Assembly (NCBI GenBank): GCA_026993785.1
Contig: JALWRZ010000007.1
Location: 1-64,000, forward strand
Length of the DNA: 64,000 nucleotides
Reading direction: 5' to 3'
Source of the DNA: DHVE2 group archaeon
Lineage (GTDB): Archaea; Thermoplasmatota; Thermoplasmata; Thermoplasmatales; Aciduliprofundaceae
The position numbers and the translations under genes are program-made. Shown here piece after piece: positions 8,021 through 16,898 of the stretch. Under the pieces are notes generated by a model that had not been told where the DNA came from, ran no database searches, and saw only the letters and a list, made by a program, of their open reading frames with translations. Numbering within the stretch: the first letter of the stretch is position 1; each line of letters begins with the position of its first letter.

Positions 8021-9139
8021 CTACCAGAACTTTCCATTCATCTCTATGGGTATGGGACACTGCACAATTTTCCTCCACCACAGGCAATCCCCGCAGCTGG
8101 GTTGATTTGCCCAGCAATCTGCCCGGGTGTCCTGAACGAAGCTGCAGGCATTAACAAGAGGGCAATCGGTGCAGGAGGGAAAGAGGGCATTCTTAACTGC
8201 GAATCTGAACCACGAATACTCCCGGGAGGTCCATATCTCCCTCAGAGTTTTCTCCTTTACATTTCCAAAGGAATGCGCATATACCTTTTTTTGCCGTCCA
8301 AGAACATACTCGGGATAGATGTGAAGAAATCGGTAACAGGGGGCCACTTCGCCATCCCACCTTACCACAGCTACTTTATTTTCCACAAAATCGCAGTGCC
8401 TTTCTGTTCGAAGTCTAAATTCAGGAACACGAACAAGAAAACCGGAGTAGGAGTTTCGATAGAGTTCGTCCAGATAAGGTTCAACATCCACACTTCCATC
8501 ATAAACTATCAATTTTGCGTGCTCCTCTGTTATTGGCACAAGATTGGAAAGGAGAAGGGAGTTGATATCATATTTTGCCAGATACTCGGCTATCTTGCCC
8601 ATAAGCATGTAATTTTCTTTCGTAATAACAATCTCCACTCCTATATGGGGAAGCTCGGTGCCATACATTTTCTTTATTCTCGCCATTTTTTCCAGGCGAT
8701 GTAGGGTTACCCCTGGCATTATATGTCCGATTTCCGTGGGCTGAATGGGGATGGAATCCAGGGAGATGTAAAGAAGATCAACTCCTAGCTCCACAAGTCT
8801 TTCCATTCTCTCCTCTGTAAGGAGAAATCCATTAGTGGATATGCCCACTGCAAATCCAGATGACTTGGTGACCTCAACCATATCCATAAAGCGGGGATGC
8901 ACCGTGGGTTCACCTATTCCACCAAAATAAATCATTCTCAGCTCTGGAAATTCTTTGGCATCATTGAGTATCTTCTCAAACAATTCGTAAGACATATCTC
9001 CTTCCTCATCCTCCCAGTACTGCTTGAAACACATCTCGCATTTCAGATTGCAGCGGTTGGTTATCTCTAGAAAAAGATAACGCATATCTGGATTGCGGGG
9101 AATACGAATCTCCACCTCGTCCAGATGGAAGATGTGCAT
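8021..9139 (-). CDS. cmo: Radical SAM/SPASM protein, tungsten-cofactor oxidoreductase maturase (Cmo-like)
   Basis: 372 residues. The radical SAM CxxxCxxC is in 'ITNRCNLKCEMCFKQYW' (about 32-39), followed by 'YFGGIGEPTVHP' and 'GISTNGFLL'. The C-terminal SPASM-type region binds extra Fe-S clusters ('APCYRFLH', 'SCTDCPLVNACSF', 'CWANQPSCGDCLWW'). Genes of this type sit beside tungsten aldehyde oxidoreductases, as with cmo beside aor in Pyrococcus, and are thought to mature the tungstopterin enzyme. Here it follows moaD with a TGATG overlap. The track's extra N-terminal residue is a TTG; I take the ATG at 9139. Confidence 0.88.
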   Translation of the reverse strand: MHIFHLDEVEIRIPRNPDMRYLFLEITNRCNLKCEMCFKQYWEDEEGDMSYELFEKILNDAKEFPELRMIYFGGIGEPTVHPRFMDMVEVTKSSGFAVGISTNGFLLTEERMERLVELGVDLLYISLDSIPIQPTEIGHIMPGVTLHRLEKMARIKKMYGTELPHIGVEIVITKENYMLMGKIAEYLAKYDINSLLLSNLVPITEEHAKLIVYDGSVDVEPYLDELYRNSYSGFLVRVPEFRLRTERHCDFVENKVAVVRWDGEVAPCYRFLHIYPEYVLGRQKKVYAHSFGNVKEKTLREIWTSREYSWFRFAVKNALFPSCTDCPLVNACSFVQDTRADCWANQPSCGDCLWWRKIVQCPIPIEMNGKFW

Positions 9140-9393
9140 CAACCACCCCCCGCGGGAGGAAATATACTCACAACGTCCTCTTCTTCAATCTCAGTATCCA
9201 TATCCCTTATATGCAGTATGTTTTTTCCATTCACAAGAATCATGGCCCTATCCCGCAGTTCTTTGGCAAATTTATCCCCATAACGATTTATAAGTAGTTG
9301 CATAAGCTCCTTTATATTCTTCACTCCTCTAACGGTTTCCTCTCTTTTTCCGGTTATCTCCCTGAGGGTTGCAAAATATTTTACCAATGCCAT
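9139..9393 (-). CDS. moaD: MoaD/ThiS-family sulfur carrier protein
   Basis: 84 residues with beta-grasp pattern: 'VKYFATLREITGKREETV' at the start and 'VVSIFPPAGGG' at the C-terminus, which supplies the Gly-Gly tail that is adenylated and thiocarboxylated. It donates sulfur for molybdopterin/tungstopterin dithiolene formation. Placed between aor and the radical-SAM maturase, it most likely serves the tungsten cofactor. It starts 23 nt after the aor stop, with a weak GTGATG upstream, and its stop overlaps the maturase start. Confidence 0.93.
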   Translation of the reverse strand: MALVKYFATLREITGKREETVRGVKNIKELMQLLINRYGDKFAKELRDRAMILVNGKNILHIRDMDTEIEEEDVVSIFPPAGGG

Positions 9394-9416
9394 GGCATCA
9401 CAAAAAATAGAAAGGG

Positions 9417-11234
9417 TTAGAGATATTCATCGAGTTCAAGCTCTTTGAGTTTTTCTTTGGGTATAGTTCCGTCGGCGTTCCATCCACGCAACTCGTAGTA
9501 CCTGGGCAGCATCTCCTTGAGACGTACCACATGGCCCTTGTTAGGCCCTTCAGGCATGGGCTCCTCAGTTAGCCTCTTGGGCAGTGTATCCTCCTCTCTG
9601 GGATTGAGTCCTGCCTTTAGATTGAAAAGGCGCTCGGCGTTCCATATGCGTTCCCCTATCTTCATATAATCCTCAGTAGTTAGATCCCAGCCAAGAGCCG
9701 CATTAAGAAGGTCCCGATAATCATCACCCACCAGTCCAAAGGTGGTGAAGAGACAAAGTCCTGCGGCATCTATCACCGCGGTCAAATCCTGGAATGCAAT
9801 GAGCATCTTCACCTTCTCATCGCTTATGTCATGGGGGTCCATCTTCACTGGATAGCCAAGGATTTCCGGACTTATCATATAAGCTTTTATGTGATCTCCT
9901 CCGCGGTTATCTGTGGCGTAGCCAAGTCCGTGTCCTTCTGCGCCTCTTGGGTCGTAAGCCGGTAGCTCCTGCTTCTTCACCCCCATGAAGTATTCCTCGC
10001 CCCCGTACATCTTCGCCAATCTGTAGCCTCCCTCAGCTAGCTTGTCACCAAACCCCTGGCGATAGGCAATCTTCTCGATATAGTAATGCAGCACTTCAGT
10101 GTTCCCCCAGCGGAATGGCGGGGCATCACCCAGGTCCTCCTGCTTTAGAAGGCCAACATCGTAGAGCTCCATAGCCGTAGCCAAGGTGCCTCCCGTGGAG
10201 ATGGTGTCCATACCCAGATCATCGATTAGATGATTTGCCTCAATAATGCTCGCCAGGTCATTTATGCCGAGATTGGCACCGAGAGCCCAGGTGCTCTCAT
10301 ATTCTGGACCTTCCGTTTCTTCCAGAACGCCAACACGGTTAACTCTACCGCAGCCTATGGGACATGCGTAGCAGGGCTTGTTTCTCTTTAGATACTTGGC
10401 TGCCATGGCCTCGCCGCTCTGTTCCTCCGCATACTCAAACACTCCGCTCCTGAAATTCCTGGTGGGGTATAATCCGTTCTGATTGATGATGTTCACAAGA
10501 ACCGCGGTGCCGTATTTCGGCAAACCACCTCCTGCCACAGGGTCGTTTTTCAACTTATTGGTTTTTTCTTTTACCACGCTTATGAACTTCTGTCTATCTG
10601 CCAGCTCTACTCTGCCTCTGCCCCTTACAATTATGGCCTTTAGATTTTTGCTTCCCATCACGGCGCCTATGCCTCCTCTTCCCGCTGCACGGTGACCGTT
10701 GTTCATTATGGCTGCGAATCTAACCAGGTTCTCTCCTGCAGGACCGATGGATGCAACCTGAGCATGCTTATCTCCGAATTCTTCAATGAGTATCTTCTCG
10801 GTTTCGCTTACTCTCTTGCCCCAAACATGCGATGCATCTTTTATCTCTATCTCCTCATTTCTTATGGAGATATACACAGGCTTCTCGGCTTTTCCCTCCA
10901 CAATCAGCATATCCCAGCCGGCTAGCTTAAGCTCAGCTCCGAAGAAACCGCCGGAGTTGGCCATGGCGATATAGCCAGTCAGGGGACTTTTTGTTATTAC
11001 CATATACCTTCCACCGGTTGGTGCAGCAGTGCCTGTAAGTGGGCCGGTGGTATAAAGAATCTTGTTTTCCGGGCTCAAAGGATCTACCTTTGGATCAATC
11101 TCCTTCAGAAGTACATGTATTCCAAAGCCTCTGGTACCGAGCCATTTCTTGGCCATTTTTTCATCGAATTTCTCCACAGATATCTTGCCCGTGCTTAAAT
11201 TTATTCTTGCTATTTTTCCATGATATCCGTACAT
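9417..11234 (-). CDS. aor: Tungsten-containing aldehyde ferredoxin oxidoreductase
   Basis: 605 residues, the standard AOR size. Oxidises aldehydes to acids and reduces ferredoxin during peptide fermentation. N-terminal domain: 'GYHGKIARINLSTG', 'GTRGFGIHVLL', 'GGRYMVITKSPLTG'. The [4Fe-4S] ligands are 'CYACPIGCGR' (CxxCxxxC, about 288-295) and a distal 'DAAGLCLFTTFG'. The tungstopterin-binding 'GRGGIGAVMGSKNLKAI' and 'DPRGAEGHGLGYATDNRGGD' are present. A GAGGAGGT ribosome site precedes the ATG and a TATA box lies at 11271-11286. It is the first gene of the aor-moaD-cmo operon. Which AOR subfamily (AOR, FOR or GOR) needs a tree. Confidence 0.96.
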   Translation of the reverse strand: MYGYHGKIARINLSTGKISVEKFDEKMAKKWLGTRGFGIHVLLKEIDPKVDPLSPENKILYTTGPLTGTAAPTGGRYMVITKSPLTGYIAMANSGGFFGAELKLAGWDMLIVEGKAEKPVYISIRNEEIEIKDASHVWGKRVSETEKILIEEFGDKHAQVASIGPAGENLVRFAAIMNNGHRAAGRGGIGAVMGSKNLKAIIVRGRGRVELADRQKFISVVKEKTNKLKNDPVAGGGLPKYGTAVLVNIINQNGLYPTRNFRSGVFEYAEEQSGEAMAAKYLKRNKPCYACPIGCGRVNRVGVLEETEGPEYESTWALGANLGINDLASIIEANHLIDDLGMDTISTGGTLATAMELYDVGLLKQEDLGDAPPFRWGNTEVLHYYIEKIAYRQGFGDKLAEGGYRLAKMYGGEEYFMGVKKQELPAYDPRGAEGHGLGYATDNRGGDHIKAYMISPEILGYPVKMDPHDISDEKVKMLIAFQDLTAVIDAAGLCLFTTFGLVGDDYRDLLNAALGWDLTTEDYMKIGERIWNAERLFNLKAGLNPREEDTLPKRLTEEPMPEGPNKGHVVRLKEMLPRYYELRGWNADGTIPKEKLKELELDEYL

Positions 11235-11270
11235 CCCATTACCTCCTCGCAGTATGATTTTACCGCATTA

Positions 11271-11286
11271 TTCTATTTAAATTTTT
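11271..11286 (-). promoter_or_regulatory. TATA box of the aor operon
   Basis: Minus strand AAAAATTTAAATAGAA, about 40-45 nt before the aor ATG, leaving room for a short leader holding the GAGGAGGT ribosome site. The remaining bases to 11395 are AT-rich and hold nothing else I can name. Confidence 0.55.
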
Positions 11287-11395
11287 CCAATTTAATATTG
11301 TTATGCTTAAAAAAACATAACGAAATTCGGAAAGTTGAGAAGTATTTATGACCAAATTCATCAAAATAATGGAGATTTTTTTAGGTTTTCGTACT

Positions 11396-12751
11396 TCAGG
11401 CCTCCTTTATTATTTCTTCTAGGATTCTGCGATACTCATCTACCTTTTCTTTGAGAGTTTCTTCCTCTTTTGCCTCAGCGTATATCCGATAAATTGGCTC
11501 CGTGCCTGAGGGTCGTATTAAGATCCACCAGCCATCGTCCATTATTTTCACCCCATCGAGGGTGTTCATCCTCTCTCCCGAGAGTTTTTTCTTTAGCAAG
11601 GAGAGAACTCTTTCCTTCTTCTCCTCGGGACATTTGACACTCAATTTCCTCTGGTAGTAGGAAGGAAGCTCATCTATAAGCTCGCTCATTCTCTTATCCG
11701 TTTTTGCAAGTATCTCCAGCATTTTTGCCACGGCCATGCCACCATCTCTGCAGAACTGCATATCCGGAAATATGAGCCCTCCATTCTCTTCTCCACCAAA
11801 AATAGCATCGAGCTCTATCATCTTTCGAGCAACTATAGGCGCGCCCACCTTGGTATAGACCACATTTCCTCCCGCAGTTTTGACTACCTCCTCAACTGCC
11901 AGTGAAGTGCTTACTGGCGTAACAACGGTACCACCTCCATGCTCCTTTACCACTTCTCTGGCCACCAGCGCAAGGCTCTTATCTCCATGAATAAATCTTC
12001 CCCTTTCATCCACAAAAATAGCACGATCAGCATCTCCATCATGGGCAATTCCTAAATCCGCACCGCTGTCTTTAACCAGAGCTACCAAGTCCCCAAGATT
12101 TTCTTCTTTCGGCTCGCTGGGATGCCCCGGGAAAGTGCCGTCGGGATGGCAGTTAAGGGATATTACTCTGCATCCCAGCTTTTCGAGAAGATAGGGTGTG
12201 GTGAAACTGGCAGCCCCGTTGGCGCAGTCTACAACCACGGTGAAACCTCTTTTTCTTATTTTCTCCGCATCCACCCTTGATATTATCGCATCTAAATACT
12301 CCTCTCTTGCTCCTTCAATCCTGCGATATTCCCCCACCTCTTTCCATGTCACGATTCTAAACTTGCCGGAGAAGAAGATTTCCTCTATCTTCTCCTCTTC
12401 CTCCCGCGGCAGTTCTGTGCCATCACCAGCAATAGCCTTTACCCCGTTGAACTCTGGGGGGTTGTGACTGGCTGTTATGGCGATTCCAAAATCTCCATGA
12501 TTCTTGGTGTAGAACTGAATCGCGGGGGTTGGTGCTATGCCGATATCCCACACATTTATGCCTGAGGCAAGAAGTCCAGATACCACAGCGCTTTTAACCA
12601 TATCCCCGCTTATGCGGGTATCCATTCCCAAAACCACAACACTCTCCTTTTTCAAATAGCTGCCTATGGCAAGTCCTACCTTCGCCAGAAACTCCGGTGT
12701 GAATTCTCTTCCTATCTTGCCCCGTATCCCGTTGGTGCCGAAGAGACGCAT
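11396..12751 (-). CDS. Phosphohexomutase (PMM/PGM/GlmM family)
   Basis: About 451 residues. 'MRLFGTNGIRG' begins domain 1. The phosphoserine loop is 'AITASHNPPEFNG' (about 92), the Mg2+ loop is 'HDGDADRAIF' (about 238), the sugar-specificity loop is 'GGEENGGLIF' (about 322), and the phosphate-binding loop is 'IRPSGTEPIYRIYAE'. It interconverts hexose-1-P and hexose-6-P (mannose, glucose or glucosamine) for glycan precursor synthesis; the exact substrate is not decidable by eye. I start at 12751 because an AAATATTTTTTTT element lies about 29 nt upstream. ATG 12769 is the alternative, while the track start at 12832 lies in the promoter region. Confidence 0.9.
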   Translation of the reverse strand: MRLFGTNGIRGKIGREFTPEFLAKVGLAIGSYLKKESVVVLGMDTRISGDMVKSAVVSGLLASGINVWDIGIAPTPAIQFYTKNHGDFGIAITASHNPPEFNGVKAIAGDGTELPREEEEKIEEIFFSGKFRIVTWKEVGEYRRIEGAREEYLDAIISRVDAEKIRKRGFTVVVDCANGAASFTTPYLLEKLGCRVISLNCHPDGTFPGHPSEPKEENLGDLVALVKDSGADLGIAHDGDADRAIFVDERGRFIHGDKSLALVAREVVKEHGGGTVVTPVSTSLAVEEVVKTAGGNVVYTKVGAPIVARKMIELDAIFGGEENGGLIFPDMQFCRDGGMAVAKMLEILAKTDKRMSELIDELPSYYQRKLSVKCPEEKKERVLSLLKKKLSGERMNTLDGVKIMDDGWWILIRPSGTEPIYRIYAEAKEEETLKEKVDEYRRILEEIIKEA

Positions 12752-12814
12752 AGGGGTATATGGAGGCATCGAAAAAAAATATTTCTCTCCTTCATCATCT
12801 ATCTGCCGTGTCAA

Positions 12815-12826
12815 AAAGTATATATT
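12815..12826. promoter_or_regulatory. TATA box in the divergent gap (mutase / winged-helix gene)
   Basis: AAAGTATATATT lies near the middle of the gap. On the plus strand it is about 45 nt before the winged-helix start, leaving a leader that holds AAAGGGGTGA. On the minus strand it could serve the mutase. Orientation is uncertain. Confidence 0.5.
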
Positions 12827-12868
12827 CGACAAATCTTTACATTACTAAGAGGTCAAAGGGGTGATTTG

Positions 12869-13183
12869 GTGATTACATACAAATTGGAGGCGGAAATGGA
12901 GCTGATGGAGAGGCATGTAAAGGTTCTCAAGCAGGTAATTTTAAATCAGCCGGTAGGTATAATCAAGCTCTCACAGCTACTCAATATGCCGGAACATAAA
13001 ATAAGATATTCTCTTCGTCTTCTAGAGCAGGAGGGGGTGGTGGAGGCTTCTCCCGCGGGAGCAAGGGCCAAGCCCGAGGCTAAAAAAGTGCTTCTCAGAA
13101 TAAAGAAGACTTTGGAAGAGCTTGAAGAGAAATCGGCAGGAATAAGAAAAGAAATTGAGGAAATAGAAAAGATGGAACTATAG
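12869..13183 (+). CDS. Winged-helix protein with C-terminal coiled coil
   Basis: 104 residues. Residues about 20-65 read as a winged helix ('VLKQVILNQPVGIIKLSQLL', 'MPEHKIRYSLRLLEQEGVVEAS'), and about 75-104 as a charged coiled coil ('RIKKTLEELEEKSAGIRKEIEEIEKM'). Likely a DNA-binding regulator that dimerises through the helix. GTG 12869 is chosen because GGGGTGA ends four bases before it; the track's TTG is one codon earlier. It diverges from the mutase and converges on purA with a 6-nt overlap of the two 3' ends. Target genes are unknown. Confidence 0.7.
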   Translation: MITYKLEAEMELMERHVKVLKQVILNQPVGIIKLSQLLNMPEHKIRYSLRLLEQEGVVEASPAGARAKPEAKKVLLRIKKTLEELEEKSAGIRKEIEEIEKMEL

Positions 13184-14377
13184 CTCCAAGGTCTCCTCTC
13201 TCTCCGCCCCGTAAGAAACAATTCTTATCTTTACGCCCACATTTTTCTCTATGAACTCCAGATATCTTTTAAATGCCTCATCTTCAAGGCTATCCCAGCC
13301 GTCGAGATATTCGTATATTGGCTCACATTTGTTGAGAAGGGGCGGCGGGTATTCCTTTATCTCATTTCCGCATCGGTATTTGACTGCCACCGGTATCTCC
13401 TTCAACCCCTGCAGCACATCCACCTTTGTGAGGGCTACCTCCTCTATTCCATTGAGGAGTGTGGCATATCTCAAAATGGGTAAATCGAGCCAGCCCACTC
13501 TCCGAGGTCTTCCAGTCGTTGCTCCATACTCATGCCCCTTTTCTCGTAGCTCCTCGGCCATTTTACCCTTAAGCTCTGTGGGAAAAGGACCTTCGCCTAC
13601 TCTAGTGGTGTATGCTTTGGAGACTCCCATAACCTTATCCAGCAATTTAGGAGGTAGCCCCAATCCTGAAAATATTCCAAGGGAATTAGTGTTGGAGGAG
13701 GTAACAAAGGGATAGGTGCCGAAATCCACATCCAGCATAGCTCCCTGTGCGCCTTCAAAAAGCACGCTTTTTCCAGAGGAGATGGCTTTTTGAAGCCAAA
13801 TCTCCACATCTTCCACAGAGTTTCTGAATTCCATAGCAAGGGAATGAAGCATTCTGCTCACTCTCTCTATCTCATCATCCCTCACATCCATATTCCAGAA
13901 TCTGGAAATTAAGCGCAGTTTCTTCTTGAGCTCCTCTCTATTGAAAAGATCTATGATTCTTATACCTATCCTCTTAACTTTAGTCTCGTAGGTGGGGCCT
14001 ATGCCCCTCTTTGTGGTGCCTATATTCCTTATCTTGTCCTCCAGAGCATCCATCTCTCTATGGAGTGGTGTAACCACATGTGCTCTTGAACTTATTACGA
14101 TTCTTGGCTCTATACCCTCATCTTTCAGCTCTTCTAACTCTTTCTTCAGAACTTCTAAGTCTATAACCATCCCGTTGCCTAACACCCCTATCTTGCCCCT
14201 CAAAACACCGCTGGGCACAAGATGGAGCTTGAATTTCTTTCCATGCCAGACAACAGTATGGCCTGCATTGCTTCCACCACAGTACCTGGCTATGATATCA
14301 AAACGCTCCGCAAGATAATCCACAATTTTCCCTTTGCCCTCATCGCCAAATTGCATGCCCATAACCGCAAGATTCAT
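13178..14377 (-). CDS. purA: Adenylosuccinate synthetase
   Basis: 399 residues. Couples GTP hydrolysis to the conversion of IMP and aspartate to adenylosuccinate in AMP synthesis. 'MQFGDEGKGKIVDYLA' holds the catalytic Asp and the GTP loop, then 'GGSNAGHTV' (catalytic His), 'GTTKRGIGPTYETK' (IMP site), and 'GATTGRPRRVGWLD' (aspartate loop). GGTGAGGAG directly precedes the ATG. The TATA box at 14407-14418 lies just beside the hairpin cluster that separates this gene from rps13. Confidence 0.97.
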   Translation of the reverse strand: MNLAVMGMQFGDEGKGKIVDYLAERFDIIARYCGGSNAGHTVVWHGKKFKLHLVPSGVLRGKIGVLGNGMVIDLEVLKKELEELKDEGIEPRIVISSRAHVVTPLHREMDALEDKIRNIGTTKRGIGPTYETKVKRIGIRIIDLFNREELKKKLRLISRFWNMDVRDDEIERVSRMLHSLAMEFRNSVEDVEIWLQKAISSGKSVLFEGAQGAMLDVDFGTYPFVTSSNTNSLGIFSGLGLPPKLLDKVMGVSKAYTTRVGEGPFPTELKGKMAEELREKGHEYGATTGRPRRVGWLDLPILRYATLLNGIEEVALTKVDVLQGLKEIPVAVKYRCGNEIKEYPPPLLNKCEPIYEYLDGWDSLEDEAFKRYLEFIEKNVGVKIRIVSYGAEREETLEL

Positions 14378-14406
14378 CTCCTCACCAAATCCAAAAGGAA
14401 AAGATG

Positions 14407-14418
14407 TATTATAAATTT
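14407..14418 (-). promoter_or_regulatory. TATA box of purA
   Basis: Minus strand AAATTTATAATA, centred about 36 nt before the purA ATG; leaves about 10 nt of leader carrying GGTGAGGAG. Confidence 0.6.
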
Positions 14419-14421
14419 TTT

Positions 14422-14532
14422 ATACGAAGGGGGCTCCGCCCCCTCTCTACACCCCCATAAAGAAAAGGGGGGGTGTAGAGAGGGGAGAACCTACGGTTCT
14501 CCCTCGTATGGGAACCCGCTGGTGGTTCCCAT
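14422..14532. repeat. Cluster of four tandem hairpins between divergent promoters
   Basis: Read directly from sequence. ATACGA (14422-14427) and TCGTAT (14504-14509) are exact complements. Inside are three hairpins: AGGGGGC/GCCCCCT (14428-14444, 3-nt loop), CTCTACACCCCC/GGGGGTGTAGAG (14445-14480, extendable to 17 bp by competing with hairpin 1), and GGGAGAACC/GGTTCTCCC (14483-14503). A fourth hairpin, ATGGGAACC/GGTTCCCAT, follows at 14508-14532. The block is GC-rich within an AT-rich gap. Because purA and rps13 diverge, it cannot be a terminator for either. Candidates are a palindromic repeat or MITE-like element, or a structured RNA. Confidence 0.8.
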
Positions 14533-14543
14533 TGAGGAAAATT

Positions 14544-14554
14544 GATATATATGG
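14544..14554 (+). promoter_or_regulatory. TATA box of the S13-S4-S11-RpoD operon
   Basis: GATATATATGG, 12 nt after the last hairpin and about 50 nt before the rps13 start, so the mRNA has a leader of roughly 20-25 nt. Confidence 0.65.
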
Positions 14555-14597
14555 GAATGTGTTTAGGGAGCCTTAGCATATAAAAGCATAGAAGGCG

Positions 14598-15050
14598 ATG
14601 AATATGGCGGAGTTCAAGTATATCGTTAGGATTGCGGATACGGATCTTGACGGAAATAGGCCCGTGATATATGCCATACAGGGCATAAAGGGTATAGGTT
14701 ATAGGGTAGCGGAGGGCATAGTTAAGAGAATGGGGGTGAATCCCCGGGAGAAAATAGGAAACTTGAGTGATGAGGATATTGAAAAGATAAGGAAGGTTAT
14801 TGAGGAAGATTTAGAAGAGATACTTCCTTCCTGGATGAGAAATCACCGCAAGGATTTCTTCACCGGTGAGGATAATCATATTCTCTCCACAGACTTGGAT
14901 TTGCAGAAGCAGGATGATATTAATAGGCTCAGGAGAATCAAATGCTACCGCGGTATAAGGCATGAGAAGGGGCTGCCCGTCAGAGGGCAGAGAACTCGCT
15001 CCAATGGAAGAAGAGGACTCGCTGTCGGAGTAGTTAGGAGAAAGAGGTGA
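14598..15050 (+). CDS. rps13: 30S ribosomal protein S13
   Basis: 150 residues (or 148 from the ATG at 14604, '[10 protein letters not shown]'). The helix-two-turns-helix region '[21 protein letters not shown]' and the basic tail '[23 protein letters not shown]' are the S13 signature. It contacts 23S rRNA across the subunit interface and sits in the small-subunit head. It is the first gene of the conserved archaeal S13-S4-S11-RpoD operon, 4 nt before rps4. Confidence 0.97.
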   Translation: MNMAEFKYIVRIADTDLDGNRPVIYAIQGIKGIGYRVAEGIVKRMGVNPREKIGNLSDEDIEKIRKVIEEDLEEILPSWMRNHRKDFFTGEDNHILSTDLDLQKQDDINRLRRIKCYRGIRHEKGLPVRGQRTRSNGRRGLAVGVVRRKR

Positions 15051-15054
15051 GCAA

Positions 15055-15636
15055 ATGGGTGACCCCCGTTTTCATAGGAAAACATACGAGACGCCACGAC
15101 ATCCCTGGGAAGCAGAGAGAATAAAGGAAGAGTGGGAGCTGAAGAAGAAATATGGATTGAAAAATAAGAGAGAGATCTGGAAAGCCAAATCGATTCTGCG
15201 CAACTTCCGAGGTCAGGCAAGGAATCTGCAGGCAAGGTTAAGGTATGGAGATCCCCAGGCGGAAAAACAACAGAAGCAGCTCTTCACCAAGCTTATAAGG
15301 CTTGGAATTCTTGAGGAAAGCAATGCCACACTGGATGCCATTCTCTCACTAACAGTGGAGGATATTCTGAGGAGGAGACTTCAGACTGTGGTTTATCTTA
15401 AGGGCCTGGCAAGAACTCCCAGACAGGCCCGGCAGTTCATAGTTCATGGTCACATTGCAATAAATGGGAGGAGAGTTACCATTCCAGGCTATCTTGTGAG
15501 GAGAGACGAGGAAAATGCCATAGATTATTATGAGCACTCTCCTCTGGCCAACGAGATGCATCCCATGCGACCGCAGGTTGTAGAGGGAGCCGAGGAAGCT
15601 GCCCCACAGGTTGCCCAAGAAGGAGGAGGTGAATGA
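15055..15636 (+). CDS. rps4: 30S ribosomal protein S4
   Basis: 193 residues. The archaeal N-terminus '[19 protein letters not shown]' and an S4 RNA-binding domain around 105-165 ('[20 protein letters not shown]', '[16 protein letters not shown]') are clear. It is a primary 16S rRNA binder. The C-terminal extension is rich in Glu, Ala and Pro, as in other archaeal S4 proteins. It overlaps rps11 by 4 nt (ATGA). Confidence 0.97.
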   Translation: MGDPRFHRKTYETPRHPWEAERIKEEWELKKKYGLKNKREIWKAKSILRNFRGQARNLQARLRYGDPQAEKQQKQLFTKLIRLGILEESNATLDAILSLTVEDILRRRLQTVVYLKGLARTPRQARQFIVHGHIAINGRRVTIPGYLVRRDEENAIDYYEHSPLANEMHPMRPQVVEGAEEAAPQVAQEGGGE

Positions 15637-16025
15637 AAATGGCCCTGAAAGTCAGTGTGGTGCATATTTACTCCTCACATAATGATACCATAATCACGGC
15701 TACGGATATAACTGGTGCGGAAACCTTTGCCAAGGCCTCCGGTGGTATGGTTGTCAAGGCTGATAGGGAGGAAGCATCACCTTATGCGGCAATGAAGGCC
15801 GCTGAGATGGTGGCCGAGCAGCTCAAGGATAAGGAGATACAGGACATAATTGTGAAGGTTCGTGCCCCTGGTGGCAACAGGAGCTTGAGTCCCGGTCCAG
15901 GTGCGCAGGCAGCAATAAGAGCGCTGGCCCGAGCAGGTATGAGGATCCTGCGCATTGAGGATGTTACGCCTATACCCCACGATACCACCAGAAAGCCCGG
16001 AGGCAAGAGGGGGAGGAGAGTCTAA
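15633..16025 (+). CDS. rps11: 30S ribosomal protein S11
   Basis: 130 residues. '[20 protein letters not shown]' and the C-terminal '[22 protein letters not shown]' are diagnostic. S11 forms part of the platform near the mRNA exit. The ATG overlaps the rps4 stop; a second ATG two codons later (15639, 'MALKVSVV') is an equal candidate. It abuts rpoD directly. Confidence 0.97.
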   Translation: MKMALKVSVVHIYSSHNDTIITATDITGAETFAKASGGMVVKADREEASPYAAMKAAEMVAEQLKDKEIQDIIVKVRAPGGNRSLSPGPGAQAAIRALARAGMRILRIEDVTPIPHDTTRKPGGKRGRRV

Positions 16026-16847
16026 ATGGAATTAAAGATTCTGGAGCTTGAAGACAGATACATTAGATTTGAAATAAAGGGGATAACCCCGGCTATAGCG
16101 AATGCTCTGAGAAGGACTTTGATCAACGATATTCCAAAGCTTGCCATCCACAAGGTGATTTTCCATCACGGACAGATCAGGGATATGGAGGGCCATGTTT
16201 ACGATTCTTCCACTCCGCTTTTCGATGAGATTATAGCACATCGCCTCGGGCTCATACCCCTGCCCACGGATTTGAATATGAAGTTCCGGGATGAGTGCGA
16301 TCATCCCCCGGATGAGGGTTGTCCGCTCTGCACGGTGACATATACCCTCAACAAGCATGGTCCTGCTACGGTGTATTCTGGAGATCTGATTCCTGTAGGG
16401 GATGAGAAATTCAAGCCTGTGGATCCCCTGATCCCCATAGTGAAGCTGAAGGAAAATCAGGCAATTCTCCTGGAGGCTGAGGCCATTCTTGGCACGGGGA
16501 AGCAGCATGCCAAATGGCAGGTTACCAGCGGTGTGGCCTACAAGTACCACAGGGAGATAAAGGTGAAGAAGAAGGAGAGCGAGCTCTGGGAAAAGGTCAA
16601 GGAAGCCTGCCCCAAAAATGTGCTGTATGAGGACGATGAGGAGATAGTTTTCACAGATGATACAAACTGCAAGGCCCTGGCTGAGATCCTCTCCTTTGAA
16701 AATCCTGAGATTGTGGAGGATGATTCCTGGTTCATATTCCAGTTTGAAACCGATGGAAGTTTAAGTGCGAAGGATACCCTAGGTTACGCGCTCAAAAGGC
16801 TCAAGGAAAGGTTCTCGCATCTCAGAGAGAGCGCATCTCTTAGTTAA
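16026..16847 (+). CDS. rpoD: DNA-directed RNA polymerase subunit D (Rpo3)
   Basis: 273 residues. Dimerisation domain '[23 protein letters not shown]' and the alpha-like '[19 protein letters not shown]' identify the archaeal homologue of alpha/RPB3, which nucleates polymerase assembly with subunit L. The middle region retains some cysteines ('[14 protein letters not shown]', then single Cys in 'EACPKNVLY'), but I do not see the full ferredoxin-like four-Cys motif that binds an Fe-S cluster in some archaeal D subunits. It is the last gene of this ribosomal operon; the usual archaeal continuation (L18e, L13, S9, RpoN, RpoK) is absent. Confidence 0.96.
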   Translation: MELKILELEDRYIRFEIKGITPAIANALRRTLINDIPKLAIHKVIFHHGQIRDMEGHVYDSSTPLFDEIIAHRLGLIPLPTDLNMKFRDECDHPPDEGCPLCTVTYTLNKHGPATVYSGDLIPVGDEKFKPVDPLIPIVKLKENQAILLEAEAILGTGKQHAKWQVTSGVAYKYHREIKVKKKESELWEKVKEACPKNVLYEDDEEIVFTDDTNCKALAEILSFENPEIVEDDSWFIFQFETDGSLSAKDTLGYALKRLKERFSHLRESASLS

Positions 16848-16898
16848 TTTTAGGTAAAGAAAAAAGGATATATTGGGGATGCGCATGGAAGCAGCGAG

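Noticed and set aside
14422-14532. Hairpin cluster as a transcription terminator
   Set aside because: The flanking genes diverge, so neither transcript ends here, and no T run follows on either strand.
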